Of a stretch of DNA of 64,000 nucleotides, positions 35,201 through 45,912 are shown in pieces. Within the stretch, counting starts at the first letter, position 1. Each line of letters opens with the position of its first letter. Location of the stretch: NCBI GenBank assembly GCA_022605955.1, contig JAKCOZ010000012.1, forward strand, positions 20,493,015 to 20,557,014, written 5' to 3'. Origin of the DNA: Rallus limicola. Its lineage: Eukaryota; Chordata; Aves; Gruiformes; Rallidae. The position numbers were made by a program, and so were the translations under genes. Under the pieces are notes generated by a model. The model had not been told where the DNA came from. It worked only from the letters and a program-made list of their open reading frames with translations, and ran no database searches.

Positions 35201-38036
35201 AGGGCAACACCACATAGAGCAGGAGGGGCTAAAGTTTCACTGACCTAGCACAACAGTACCTGTTTCACTCCAAAATGGATAGAATTAGGAGCACTGCAAA
35301 GGGGATCAAATTTCCAGCCTAATCTAGAAAAAGCAGGCATCTGCAATTACTCTTTTGTTTTTTATTTTTACTTACCCTCAAATCCTTCCCTTGCAAATGG
35401 ACCATGGTGTGACACTGAGGGAGACGTTGCCTCCTCCAGCACTGCGCGGTCACGGGGCTTATCAGATGGGAATACCTGCCTGCCTGAATTACTCAGAGTG
35501 ACTTTGAATTCACATTCACTGCTCTGATATCATGGTTGTTATGCAGATGTCACTCAAATTACCTCATATTGAGGTGTTTACTGGCATCAGAAATCCTTGA
35601 ATGCAAGGGTCAAAAAACCTTCTTGTAGAAACCTGCAGAATTCCCAATGCAGAGAAACTTTCCTGCTCACAAGCCAATTTCTTTACAGGGTATATTTAGC
35701 TGCATCGGTTTCTGTTATTGGAGTTATGGCAACAGGAAATCTCTCCAGAGCTCTCACAAAAGTCTCAGTGGTGGTTGTAGAAGGATTCCTGTTGATATGA
35801 ACAGCTTTTGTTCACTCAGTTCCTTCCCTCTTCCCCACCAAACCAGACCAAGTTGATCCAAGCCAGGCCAGTGCTCTGTTCTCCAAGCTTTCTGTGTTGT
35901 GGAAAGCTTAATTGACAGTTGAGAAAGAACAAAGGCTTGACTAGTTTTCTGAAGCATGTGATTCCTCCAAAGAAAGTGGTGCAGTGCTGCACAGGTTATT
36001 ATTATGGTGCAATCCCTCAAAACTCATATGTCAGGTGACAGGCTTCACATGGCAGTCTTTCTGTTTGAAGGTCAAAGAACAAAAATTCCTTGGAAAGGGT
36101 CATTTAGGGGAAGCCACTGCCTGCTTGATAGTGATGCCACAGGTGACCTTACATGTGTTAAAGTCACTGCCAGACGCTGGCGGATGAGTTTCTCCCACCA
36201 ACAACACTTGCTCTGTGTTCACACCTCTCTTTTGGAGTCCTAAGGCTGCAGTGAGCACTCTCCTATTTCCATTTTCTCTTCCTCCCTTTCCCTCCTGCAT
36301 TTTATTCATCACTCACAGGGTATGAACAATTCCTTCTGTATGGTTCTACAGGGCCACCTGGGAAATAAACCCACCCACAACCTTGAAAAGGCACCTGAAG
36401 TTACTGTGGCTTCCCTGTAAGTACAGACATACTGCTCCCTCCCTCCCTGTTTCTGTAGGCAGATGTAGCAAGCTCAGCTCTGGGCTTAAGCTGACCAGAT
36501 GCCAATGAGCCCTGTTTAGCACAGTGCTCAGCCCAATTTAGTAAGTCCCACCAAAAGGCATGGTGTGAGCTGAACGCCATGCTAATCAGGAGCACATATG
36601 GCTTCCAGCCAGACCAATGTGTGGGCAGATATTGCCTGCAAGTGTCTAACCTTGGACCATCCTGTCCCTGACAGTGTATTAATGCAGAAGAACATTAGCC
36701 TGGGGAAAATTCAATTAAAGAAGAGAGTTGGAGAAGTACATGAGGCAGTTAGATAACCAGCTCCAACTCAGAGTCCATGGAAACCTGCTGCCAAGCTGGC
36801 CTTTGTGTCTTCAAAATATCTGCTTGGGATCAGATTATCAAAAGAGCTGACAACTTATGCAGCCTTTGCAGAAAGTTCAACAAATGGGCCAGTACTCCAA
36901 AGAAACTCATGAAGGCATTTTCCCAAGCAGATGCCAGCGGTAATGTCTCATTAGATAACTGAAGAGTGTGTTTTGTTAATTGGCAGCATAGGTACATCAA
37001 CCTTTGGTTTTGTTTCACCAGTCTAATTTTTTATGGTTACATTTAATAGTGACTGCAAGGGGAAATGAAGATGAGGGAAGGGGGAAAGCAGAGAAAAGAG
37101 GGAAATGTGTAGGGTTGTGACAAGACAAGCAGTCCAGAAAATCTTACTACAAAGGAAAGAGATTTATGAAGGATGAGCCTGACTATTACTGACAATTGGT
37201 CTTTCATTGGTGATATTTAACTCCTTTCATTCCCATCTGAGTGCTTTGGGCTTAAAACCACCCCTTCCCTTTCCTTCTCTTGCGTGTAATTCCCCACTCT
37301 TCTGGGAGATCCAGTAACTCATTTGTTCCTCTGTCTCCTTCAGCCTATTCCCTCCAGCAACACCACTTAAACGGGCAGGTGGCTGCTTGTCATCCCCCAA
37401 ACACTGCGTGGTGTGTTGGCAGATGCTCATCCTCACACACGCATGCATACAAACAGAACTCATCTCTGACGGCTGGATGCATCATCAGGCTGAGTACAAC
37501 TTGTACAGGGCAGTAATTTGGTGGGGGGAGAGGAGGCACCGTGTGTGTGCTGTCTGGACGAGCGTGCGGGAGCAGTGAGGGCTGACAGCTGGAAGCAGGA
37601 CATGTGCAAAGGGCATAAGGATTCACAGGCATCAGGGCTGGAGCTGCAAAACTCTGGCTGGGGATTAGTGGGCTTTTAAATGCATGATTTCTGTGTGCTG
37701 ACCTCAGAGTCAGTCATGGTGTGTTGCTGGTGTCCTGTGAACAAGGAAGACTTTCACCATGGCACTGGCATAGCCCCTTCACTCTGTTTTGACTTGGCAC
37801 ATTAACCCTGGCACTCATCATCTGGTCTTGTTGGTGGAGCAGCAGCTGGTGGGGTGAGAGGCAAGGGGGACACCCCTTGCATCCCTCCTTGCCTCTCAGT
37901 GCCACCACTGAAGAGAAGCTACAGGCCACACGCCTGAAGATTCAAACCCATATGAGACAATCAGTATAGATGCCATTTACCTTTTCTCATCATGTCTGTA
38001 AGATGTAGAGCTCCGGCCACTGGTCCAAATAAACAT
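22976..38036 (-). CDS. KCNMB2: BK channel beta-2 auxiliary subunit, complete coding span (4 exons)
   Basis: Joining the four exons gives an uninterrupted 235-residue protein. KCNMB2 subunits sit in the plasma membrane around the Slo1 (KCNMA1) pore, raise its apparent calcium sensitivity and inactivate it through an N-terminal ball. Visible here: FIW at residues 2-4, the hydrophobic inactivation motif specific to beta-2; a basic cytoplasmic N-terminus (about 1-46); TM1 about 47-67; an extracellular loop about 68-194 with eight cysteines (84, 97, 101, 105, 113, 142, 148, 174) and sequons at N88, N96 and N119; TM2 about 195-215; and a short basic C-tail ending RIQRINR. The length equals the mammalian protein as I remember it. 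Introns are about 6.2, 2.5 and 5.7 kb with phases 2, 2 and 0, all GT-AG. No frameshift, premature stop or missing key residue was seen. Other beta subunits (KCNMB1, 3, 4) lack this N-terminus. The identification is secure; tissue expression cannot be read from the sequence. Confidence 0.97.
23425..23600 (+). repeat. Ancient MIR/CORE-SINE-like relic
   Basis: AAGTGCTGTACAAACATTAATGC, then CTCGTGAGATAGGTGAATAT, ATTATTATTGC and a degraded (caaaaatggaactga) block reproduce in order the landmarks of the MIR-type SINE core and tail (CTTTACA, GAGGTAGGTA, TATTATTATCC, GGAAACTGAGG). It sits about 165 bases inside KCNMB2 intron 3 from the exon 4 acceptor. Confidence 0.55.
24826..25060 (-). mobile_element. 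Ancient CR1/L3-like LINE 3' relic
   Basis: The text from AGAGATGGAAAATATTAG through CTCATCCATCTTCCTGCTGG, GGATATTTTCTCATGCTC, TTAAATGTCC and AATAGATCATAATCTG follows the order of an old amniote CR1-type 3' end seen across reptiles, birds and mammals. It is far more diverged than the avian CR1 copies elsewhere in the window. It lies in KCNMB2 intron 3 in the same orientation as the gene. Subfamily not resolved. Confidence 0.55.
25098..25119 (+). other. G-quadruplex motif
   Basis: Four G runs (3, 5, 4 and 3) with loops of 1, 5 and 1 bases fit the G3+N1-7 rule. A further GGG follows at 25131. It is on the template strand of KCNMB2 intron 3, so DNA could fold but the pre-mRNA would be C-rich. 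Confidence 0.7.
26749..26767 (+). other. G-quadruplex motif
   Basis: Runs of 4, 3 and 7 G with loops of 1 and 4 bases; the seven-G run can supply two tracts, so the rule is met. More GG/GGG runs lie just upstream from 26684. It is also on the template strand of KCNMB2 intron 3. Confidence 0.65.
26865..26888 (+). repeat. (TTTA)6 microsatellite
   Basis: Six perfect TTTA units, the longest pure short tandem repeat noticed. It is within KCNMB2 intron 3 and probably length-polymorphic. Confidence 0.95.
28011..28778 (+). other. Unassigned 255-codon open frame antisense to KCNMB2 intron 3
   Basis: The longest open frame in the window. An extended version would begin at GTG 27996, but the first ATG is at 28011, with C at -3 and T at +4, a poor Kozak context. 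The translation resembles no family I know and shows no convincing signal peptide or domain; one Cys-rich patch (LCTICRGKGC) lies near residue 112. An AATAAA lies at 28854-28859, 75 bases past the stop. It ends about 150 bases before exon 3 of KCNMB2 on the other strand. A chance frame is the likeliest explanation. Confidence 0.15.
28927..29122 (-). CDS. KCNMB2: KCNMB2 coding exon 3 (first part of extracellular loop)
   Basis: A 196-base exon encoding residues 76-141: VWTEEAQC, sequons NAS (88), NCS (96) and NLT (119), and cysteines 84, 97, 101, 105 and 113, ending KINSE. The acceptor has a long pyrimidine tract (TCTTTTTTTCCTGCTTAG); the donor is GAG/GTAGGA at 28926. The last two residues before the junction are Ser-Glu where I remember Gln-Lys in mammals, a substitution beside the splice site that does not affect framing. 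Confidence 0.96.
29123..31589 (-). other. KCNMB2: KCNMB2 intron 2
   Basis: A 2.5 kb intron between the TM1 exon and the loop exon, GT-AG, phase 2. I see no repeat, RNA gene or extra exon in it. Confidence 0.9.
31590..31760 (-). CDS. KCNMB2: KCNMB2 coding exon 2 (N-terminal linker and TM1)
   Basis: A 171-base exon encoding the end of codon 19 through the first two bases of codon 76: the linker NIYQKIRDHDLLDKRK, then TM1 at about residues 47-67 (hydrophobic, with LLGLAMMV and MMYFLLGI). The acceptor is TTTTCAACCTCAG at 31761-31762 and the donor is CAAAG/GTAATT at 31589. Phases 2 and 2 match both neighbours. The encoded sequence is identical to the mammalian protein as I recall it, so this exon is under strong constraint. 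Confidence 0.96.
34075..34089 (+). repeat. (CCT)5 microsatellite
   Basis: Five perfect CCT units in KCNMB2 intron 1. On the gene strand this is a GGA run. Confidence 0.9.
35173..35200. repeat. Perfect 11-bp inverted repeat, 6-base spacer
   Basis: Arms ATTGGTCTAAT (35173-35183) and ATTAGACCAAT (35190-35200) are exact reverse complements, separated by ATGCCA. The arms begin with ATTGG and end with CCAAT, so two divergent CCAAT boxes face each other. It lies in KCNMB2 intron 1. Confidence 0.95.
37981..38036 (-). CDS. KCNMB2: KCNMB2 coding exon 1 (start codon, inactivation ball)
   Basis: This 56-base coding part is too short to stand out as an open frame. It encodes residues 1-18 plus two bases of codon 19: MFIWTSGR, then a Ser/Thr/Tyr stretch, then RHDEK. 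The FIW triad plugs the BK pore during inactivation in the known family. The start has A at -3, an acceptable Kozak context, and the first residues match the family N-terminus. The donor is AAAAG/GTAAAT at 37980, phase 2, and joins exon 2 to complete Arg19. Confidence 0.95.
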
Positions 38037-38091
38037 TTTAGAGGGTTGCCCAGTGTTGGCTTTGCTCGCTGCAGTGGGACGATGGAAGGAC
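38037..38091 (-). other. KCNMB2: Probable KCNMB2 5' UTR part of the first coding exon
   Basis: Reading the minus strand, a pyrimidine-rich run (CCCTCTTCCCCCAG) ends at 38092 and is followed by 55 bases up to the start codon. This looks like a splice acceptor, so the start codon would lie in an internal exon with non-coding exon(s) upstream, as is usual for KCNMB2. The acceptor is inferred from sequence alone; a transcript could instead begin nearby. Confidence 0.55.
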
Positions 38092-38690
38092 CTGGGGGAA
38101 GAGGGATAATTTTTGTCACTGCCCATCCAACGCAGCGGACCACACTACATCCAGTGTGCCAGATCCCCTGTGGCCATGCCCAGCATTTGTTAACTCGAGG
38201 TGAGATGTCAAATAATGGGAATGACAGATCAGTGGGTGGCAGTGAAGGATAAATCTCATTAGCCCCACTGGTTAAATGATCTCCTGGTTAATCAAGATTA
38301 GCTGTGCTCCACACTGCCAAGGGTTTGCACTGTGGACAAATCATGAGTAGTTTAAGAAAAGGTAATAGCTGCATCCAATCATCTTATGGCAGTATTTTGG
38401 GGTAGAAAGCTGCTGTTTAAGCGTGCACGTGTTCATTACAACTTATTTTCTTTATGGCAGCTCTCAGTGCAAGGAGGCTCTCAAGGAAGGAGTCTGAATG
38501 AGGCACAAGTATGAGATGTAAATGTGGCATTTTGTGGAAACGTAAGTGATATGACAGAGATGCCTTTTCCCACAGAAATATTACTGTCCCGAGGCCATTT
38601 GGCCACACCAGTTAGGTTCCAGCCCAGGGTCTTCTTTCACAACAGAATATGAGACATGCTGCCTTCTCTCAGGCTCTGAGGGTCTTCTGA

Positions 38691-38753
38691 AGAGGGTTCC
38701 TTTTAAGGACTGTTATTTTAAGAGGGTTCTGTGGAGATTTCATTTTAAGGACT
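38691..38753 (+). repeat. Two-part direct repeat
   Basis: AGAGGGTTC (38691 and 38721) and TTTTAAGGACT (38701 and 38743) each recur in the same order, suggesting a local duplication that has since drifted. Confidence 0.75.
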
Positions 38754-41700
38754 AAATTTGAACCCTGTACTTCGTTGGATCTTGCAGAATCAGAAATACA
38801 GAGTTAAAAGGATCTCAAGCAGTGTTGTCGGTCTTTTGTCCTAATTCAAGGAGCGTTCACTATATCTGTGTTATTTCTAGCATATGTTGGTTACCCAAGA
38901 TGAGCTGAATGTGAATAACCATCTCTCCAAACATTAACTCCATTGTGAGGCTGGAAGCATACGCTGTGTTGGGCCAGCTAGTGAGCCAACAGGTCCCCTC
39001 ATATCTTTTAGTGAGGTTTTAGTGCAGCTCAGTTAAAATCTTGACCTCTGAGAATTGGGGACTCCTTGGTGAGGGCTGTATTTTGTGTTTTTTCACAGCA
39101 CAGCACTTTGTGCTTTTACTGCACTCATAGAAAAGCTTAAGAGAAAAAATATTCCAGATGCCAAATACTTTAATGCTGAAGTTTTTCATACACTTGGCCC
39201 ATTCTTCACCTCACTGAAAAATTAACCTTGCTGTTGATGCTGTCAGCAGAGAAAGCACATGAATTCCTCAGCGCTTCTCACCTGAAAAAGCCTGTAATGT
39301 CACTATCTACATAATCATGCAAAAGGGTAATTTCAATATTTGCATAGTGGTGAGCCTGAGAGAATACTTAAATGCTGTAGAGGTGGATGCAGGGGAAGAC
39401 TGACATGGACAGGAGCCAAAACCCATCTGAGTGCAGACAGACAGATGGGTGCCAAGGGACTGGGCTCTCCATCTGGAGTGAACCCAGAGGCCCAACGCTG
39501 GGTCTATGGCACAGACCCAGACCAAACTGACAAACTGGGCAAACTGGTGACCCCATCACCTCCTTCCTGCTGGGATTCTGCTGCTCCCTGTTTCTGCGAG
39601 GCTGAGAGGTGTGGGTTCAGGACCAGGCCTTGCAAGAAGGGACCTTGCTTGAAATTACAGGCAGTAATATCTGACAAAGCTTTTGTGCTGCATTCATGCC
39701 CAGCAGATTGGACAAGAAGGTGGCCCAAAAGAAGGGAGGAAGAAGGAGTGGAATTTCCACCACCCCTTTCCCTGACTGTGTGGTCCTTGGTGCAGCTCTG
39801 AGAGCCAAAAGAGTCTTTCCTTTCCTTACAACCATTGTAGTTCATTGGGGATGAAGAAATAGGAGGCAGCACTTCCTCCCTGAAATATCTAACGTTTAGA
39901 AAGTGAAACAGTACCTATCAGGATCTAATCAATATAGTCACCGACCAAGAAGTGTTTTTATAGTGATCATAGCCAGAAATTTGCAGGACCTTGGGAGCGA
40001 TCCTCACTCCAGTATGTAGGCCTGTACCTACACTACCCCAGGCAGCAAGGCAGCGCTGGCCAAGCCTGCACTGAACGAGCTGGTGTCTCTGCCTCGAGCA
40101 GTGCAGGAGGGCTCAGAGCAGCTACCCAAGGGCCTGGAGGCCACAGTGGATATTGGGCTGAGACTTGTCTTAGGCTCAGTCCCTTAATGCTAGGAAATGA
40201 AATTATATGTATATATTTGCTACTGCACACTTCAGGATGTCCCAGGTGAGTTGCAGGGCGTGAAAGCCAGGCTGAGTAGTCTCAGAGCACCACAGAGACT
40301 GTGGTGAGTGCTAATAGAGTCTGTTCTTCCTGAAGCAAAACTTGGGCACACATCAGAGTTGACCAACAGCTTCTGCTGCCTGAGTCGACAGAGACACCTG
40401 GCCAGGATGGGCTGGGCAGGGAGGCAGGTTCACAAACTGCAGAGAAAACTGCAGGCCGCTGCTGCAAGACCTGGGCAAGAGGTTTCTGTCCTATGAAAGG
40501 GAAGACAGAGGAAGAAAAGAGGTGTCTGTCTTCTCCTCAGAGTCAGAGTGATTTCAGACTCACCCATGGTGCCAGTGCCCTGAAGCAGTCCATATGTGAT
40601 AGCATTGATGCTGCCTGCTTCACTAGTTGGGCAATCCAAGCAAAACCCTCATTTATTTAACACACAATTACGCACCTAATTTTGTGTAACACTGTTACAT
40701 CACAGCAGAGGTCAGATCTAAGTGACTAAAGTTCATGTGTACTTTAGGTGGGGGTTAGCTGTAAGGTAAGAGCCCTTTGCAGAACAGTAACAACACAAGC
40801 TCCCCAAGATCCTCCTTTGAAGGCTTTTGGAGGACTTGTCACCTAGAATAGTTACAACCTATATGACCATGTCCTGCTCCACCATGCCAGTTAGGAAGCC
40901 TCCGTGTCTTTTTCCTCCCTGGAGTTAATCCCAAGGCAGAATTGTGAACCCCATTACTTCCCTGTCCCTTCTCTCTTTTCTGAGAAGAAAAGTAGCACTA
41001 CTTTTCTTTTTGCTCATCGCTTCTCTGAGTCTGCTGCTGGCAATGCATTTTTTACCATGCAACAAGTAATCAGCCTGTGTAACTCATTACTGCCTGATGT
41101 CATCCTGGCATTTAGAATGAAAGTGGATTGTGCTGTTGCTTGAACAGACAGAGCACCTAAAGTCATGACAATACCTGTTAAAAACAGTTTAGAAGAGGTG
41201 CTTTGAGCTGCTTTTTGACTCTCAGGTGTCTGTAGGGAATATCTCTATAGGGCAGGTTACCAGCAAACTACTCGATGGGGCTTTTGGAGGTGCAGGATGC
41301 TGGGTTGGAATCTGGGCTTTCTGGTTGACTTTTCCTGAACATTGCTGTTTCCTTCACTATCTACCAAGCATGGCATCAACACAGTTGTTTGTCAGTGTGG
41401 TTGCCACAGAGACGGGCAAGGAGGACATGCTTTGGTTTTTACAAAACATGCCTCAGTCTTGGCATTTTGGTCTGTTCTGAATAAATGCACAATGCTAGAG
41501 AGAGAACTGAAGAGTAAAAAGCATGCAATCTCCTCTGAACACACCTCTGTCCATGTCATGTAGGCCTGTGCCCAGGGCACTTTGCTCTGCTCTGGCCAGG
41601 GAGCAGCTCTGGGGGCCCATGATGGGTCTGCCCAGGGCTGACCCAGTCATTCCACCTTCCCCTCTTCTCATCCTCCTCTTGAACATTATCTTCTGGTGAA

Positions 41701-44700
41701 TTTTATAGGACTCATCTCAAAACATGGAAAGGGTTTTCAGCCATTGCAAGATGAGGCAGTTTTTATAAGATTTGAACCTGTCCTAAAGAGCGTCAACATG
41801 TCCACCCAACAGCAACCACCTGAGAGAGGACTTCAGCTTAAAGAAAACACAATGGGGCAGCATTTTCTTCAAAATGCTCCAAAAAAGATGTAATTCTGAG
41901 GGTGAATCTCAGAATCCTTAGCTAGTACCTTGGTAATTACATTACATGCTCTCTTGTCCTCACTGTGATCCTGCTCTGGATGCTTTCCTTCCTCGGGCTT
42001 TGGTTTATGTCATGATTGCTATGGAAAAGTTCCTTACCTCTAGGTCACCGCACTTGAGAAAGAAGGATATTGCAGACCACATTTTTAGATGGAAAGCTGG
42101 GTTTTATATGTGTGTTTATTTTTATTTGCCTCTGTATTTATGTTAATCACAGGGTTTCTGGGACCTTGGAGAACCATTTACAGCACCAAACTAATGAACT
42201 CTGCTCCCCTTATGGCATTTCATTTCCTGGGCAATGTGGCCACTGTAAAAAAAACAGCACTTGCATTAATTTTGCCTCATAAAAGACATCCTGAGTCATC
42301 AAAAGCCAACAAAAGCTAAACATTCACCTAAAGATACAATAGCTGTCCTCTTAAACTTTGTCTGAATGCACCTACACCGTGCACTGTCCACCCTGACAAG
42401 CTCTCTGGATGTTTCTTCCCAATATTTCCCAACCAGATGATTACTTTGAACTCCAAGGCAGTTCCCTGTGAGCCCTGGAGTTTTCCTGCTAGTCCACATT
42501 TAACCACTCTCCATGTCACAACAGAGCGGTCAGTGGCAGCTCTTGGACAGACAGAGTGACTGCTGTTGAGTGATGGGAGGTATTTGGTCTCTCCCATGTT
42601 TGGAGAGTTGTTTTTTGGAGATGGTCTCACCCACCATTGTCCATGGGGAAAAGAAGAAGCTGAAACCAGGTTCCCAAGGCAGCCTGCAAGGGGATGGGGT
42701 ACTTTGGGGTGAATTTACAGTGTACAGACAGTTAGACTTTATATCCCAATAGGTCTTACCCACGCCTATGACTGATGACCCTATGTTTCCCAATGGCTTC
42801 ACTGAGCCACAAAACAGGGAGAGATATTGTGTGATGAAGAATGGAAGAATAAATAAAATGGCCTGCTGAACTCCTGATGTGAAGTGTAGCCCAACTGCTA
42901 GAAAGTCTGGCATTCAGGTACCTTCGTGCATGGAAGTTAGCCAGGAAGAGTGGTGGAGCTAATTGTTAAATTCAGATGGTCCTGTTTGATTGAGAATGTG
43001 ATCCATGGAATTTTTTAGACCTGGTATTGAAAGAATGTAAGAGCTGGAGCCAGGACTAAAATCAGTGCCTGAAATTTCTGACTCCTAGGTATGCTCCATG
43101 GCAAAAAGAAGGTGTAGATGAGAGCAAAGGATGAGAAGAAACCCATCTGGGTGGCAAAAACTGAGCAGGTATCTGCCTGGGCTATCTGAGTGAGACCCCA
43201 CTGTGGCCATGGCCATGGTGTGACACAGCCACAATACGTGTGTACCAAGGGAGGTTTCACACTCTAGCACTAAAGATGCCAGCAGAAAACATTTGAACAC
43301 CTCGCTAATAACTCTCCTGTTCTGACACAATTTGGAGAGCAGTGTTTCTTGTGAAGTCAAAATGCCTGTTTTCTCTGCAGGTCTCCATCTCAGCACAGTG
43401 TCTGCCTGCCCTAATTCCACTTGTCTGTGTCCATAACAGAAGACCAGCAAGCCTAGACCAAGAAGAACAACAACGAGCTAACTCATAAAAGAAATGCATC
43501 TGCATTAGTAGAAGACAGTTACCACTTAGGGAACATTTAATGCTCTGGCAGCAGCAGTGGTAAATTGTGAAGCAGCAACAACAATATCAAATGGTGTATT
43601 TCTGCCTCGTGACCGGACTTTGCAAGCTAATGGGCATGGTGCAGGACAGAGTGACATAAATAACTGTTCTCACTGGAGCATCTCAGGAGCTCTGGCTCTG
43701 CTAACCGACTAATCCAACTGGCAGATGACCTTGAATTCGGGGTTCCTCATGATGGCAAGGGAAAAAGGGACAATGGGCAGCTGGTGTTAATGTACTGACA
43801 AGAGTTTAGAAAGACTGGCGGCTAATAAGGCTTGGTTAATGAACTCACCTCTATTTCTGGCCCTTCTCCTAAATCTCCTCAGAGCTCAGAGCTGAAGTCT
43901 CCATCTAGTTTTTGAGCTGAATGAGGGAGACACCCTGGATGCAGAGCAGTTTTGCTGGGATCCCATGGTACAGGCATGTCTAGGACAATCCATGTCTGAA
44001 GGAGAAGAAGGGGGCTGCCAGTGACAACTGAAGCCATCACATGGGGATGCAGCTTAGCCAAGTGTGGAACGCAGTGGCATTTGGATTTGTTTTCAAAGGT
44101 GAAATTTCTTTTAACTTCAATTCATCTTTATGATTGTTAATCCCTCTCCCCTGTGTGCATATGAATAAGAGAGGCATTCAGAAAGGCTGAAGTATCTCTT
44201 TACTATGTGACAACATGAAGATGTTCATGCTTCAAAATTAAATATTCCAATGTAACCCCTACATCTTCTGCATTTTCATCTCATGATGTTTTTTCTTACA
44301 GTGATGGATTCTGTGTTTTGGAAAGAAACTTTCAAGCCTTGCCATTTATTGATGTCTGACACCCCTAGGCTTCCTCTTTCCCGAAAGCTACCTTCCTGAC
44401 TCAAATCTAAGCAGCCCACACAGCTCGGCTGTAGACTTTATAGTCTTTATTCTTCCTGATCTTTTTAACTTTAACATACTTCTCCACTTTTTCTTTTTTT
44501 TCCTCCCCAATGCCTCTTCCTATTAGTATCCCCATGATGACTTATTTTGCTCCCTGTGGCTGCAGTGAGTTAGTTTTAATCATTCTGTTTTAGCTGACTG
44601 AAACAGCAAGGTTTTAAAGAAATTTTTGTGTTCCTAGGTCATCTATAAAGGAGGGAGCTGTTGTCTGTCATCACAAGCAAGAAAGTCTCAACTTCTCTTC

Positions 44701-45844
44701 TTTGGTGACCTTCTGGCTGTCTTGGAGCAGTCTGATACTATATCCTCAGAGTCCTCATCTGTGCAAGGGATGTGCCAGTCCCATCACTTTACCTGGCAGG
44801 AAACACTTCCAGGCCATCTACAGGTAGCAGAGCATCTCATGAAGAGCCAGCCCTTATTTCCATCCTTATGTTTGGTGCTGGTGAGTTTGCAATCCAAGCA
44901 CGAGGCAATGCCTCTCCTGGCACATTGCAGTTGCTGGGGATCAACATTTGTGAGGAACAGCTGAGGATAATTGTCCCCTTTGCCTGTCAGGACTCTGCAA
45001 ACATTTTTAGCTTTCTATGCTGAATTTGAATTCACGTAGCAAGGGACACGTTGGACAAGCACTTTATTCACCATCTCAGCTGCTCTCTGGCTTCAGAGGA
45101 GGGCACAATCTGCCTGTGAAATGGGCTGGCTTTGGGAGGGGGTGCATTATTGGCACGTGCTGGGTCAACCCCCTGGTATATGCCCTGAGTTGGTTGATGC
45201 AAGAAAGTTTTCTGGGAAGATCTGCTCTGCCAAAGACCAGGTAGCATTGCACTGATGTGAAGTGGTCCTGGCAGTGAGAATGAATTCAATGAAAGTGCTG
45301 TGCTAGGTCACTCGACACTCTCTTTTAAATCTTAGCACAATACTCTGTAATTGCAGAGGGACATATGTGGTTCTGTGTGGCACCAGAAGAGCTATACAGC
45401 CCTGCATGAGGCTAGCTGGCTAAGAGCACATGATCGGCAGTGCAGATGCTCAGTGTTTTACCATTATTTCATTATAAACCCAGTGGGAAATGGAGAGAGG
45501 GTGAGAGAACGAGACAAAGTGTAGGTTCCCTGCTGCATTGCTCCTCCAGTCACAGAGCTGGAAGGTTTTTCAAGGTCTAGCTCCACGCAGAGGTCTGTCT
45601 AATGGTCATGAAGATGGAATGACCTTCTCCCTAGCTGAGATTTTGTGAGTATGCACTTGACCAGATCTTCAAGGAGGATGTTTTGGACACTAAAAAGACT
45701 ATTTTAAAGAATAATTGATTGTACAGTGGGAGTTGGACATCTCTGACTATGCTGAAGTGGCTTCTGACTCAACTACCTGCACCACTGTCATCTCCGGGCC
45801 CTGAGATTTACACCCCAAGCTGTAAAGCAGCAGGGTGTTGGTAC

Positions 45845-45912
45845 TGACGTTTCACAGGTGATGAACAGAGGCACAGATGCTGTGGAGACTTGGCCAATAT
45901 CTCCCAAGATAT
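45845..45912 (+). repeat. MIR-like SINE relic
   Basis: GTTTCACAGGTGATGAACAG, AGGCACAGATG and GACTTGGCCAATATCTCCCAAG correspond in order to the MIR segment reading TTTACAGATGAGGAA, GAGGCACAGAG and GACTTGCCCAAGGTCAC. Short and diverged. Confidence 0.4.

Larger units (their letters stand above)
31761..37980 (-). other. KCNMB2: KCNMB2 intron 1 (between coding exons 1 and 2)
   Basis: A 6.2 kb GT-AG intron, phase 2. It contains an A-rich tract near 32436-32470, a GC-richer, CpG-containing patch near 34250-34350, a (CCT)5 run at 34075-34089 and a perfect 11-bp inverted repeat at 35173-35200. No exon was recognised apart from the flanking ones. Confidence 0.88.

Noticed and set aside
43207..43218. 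CCATGGCCATGG perfect palindrome
   Set aside because: It is simply a tandem CCATGG hexamer; a 12-base palindrome is expected by chance in 64 kb.
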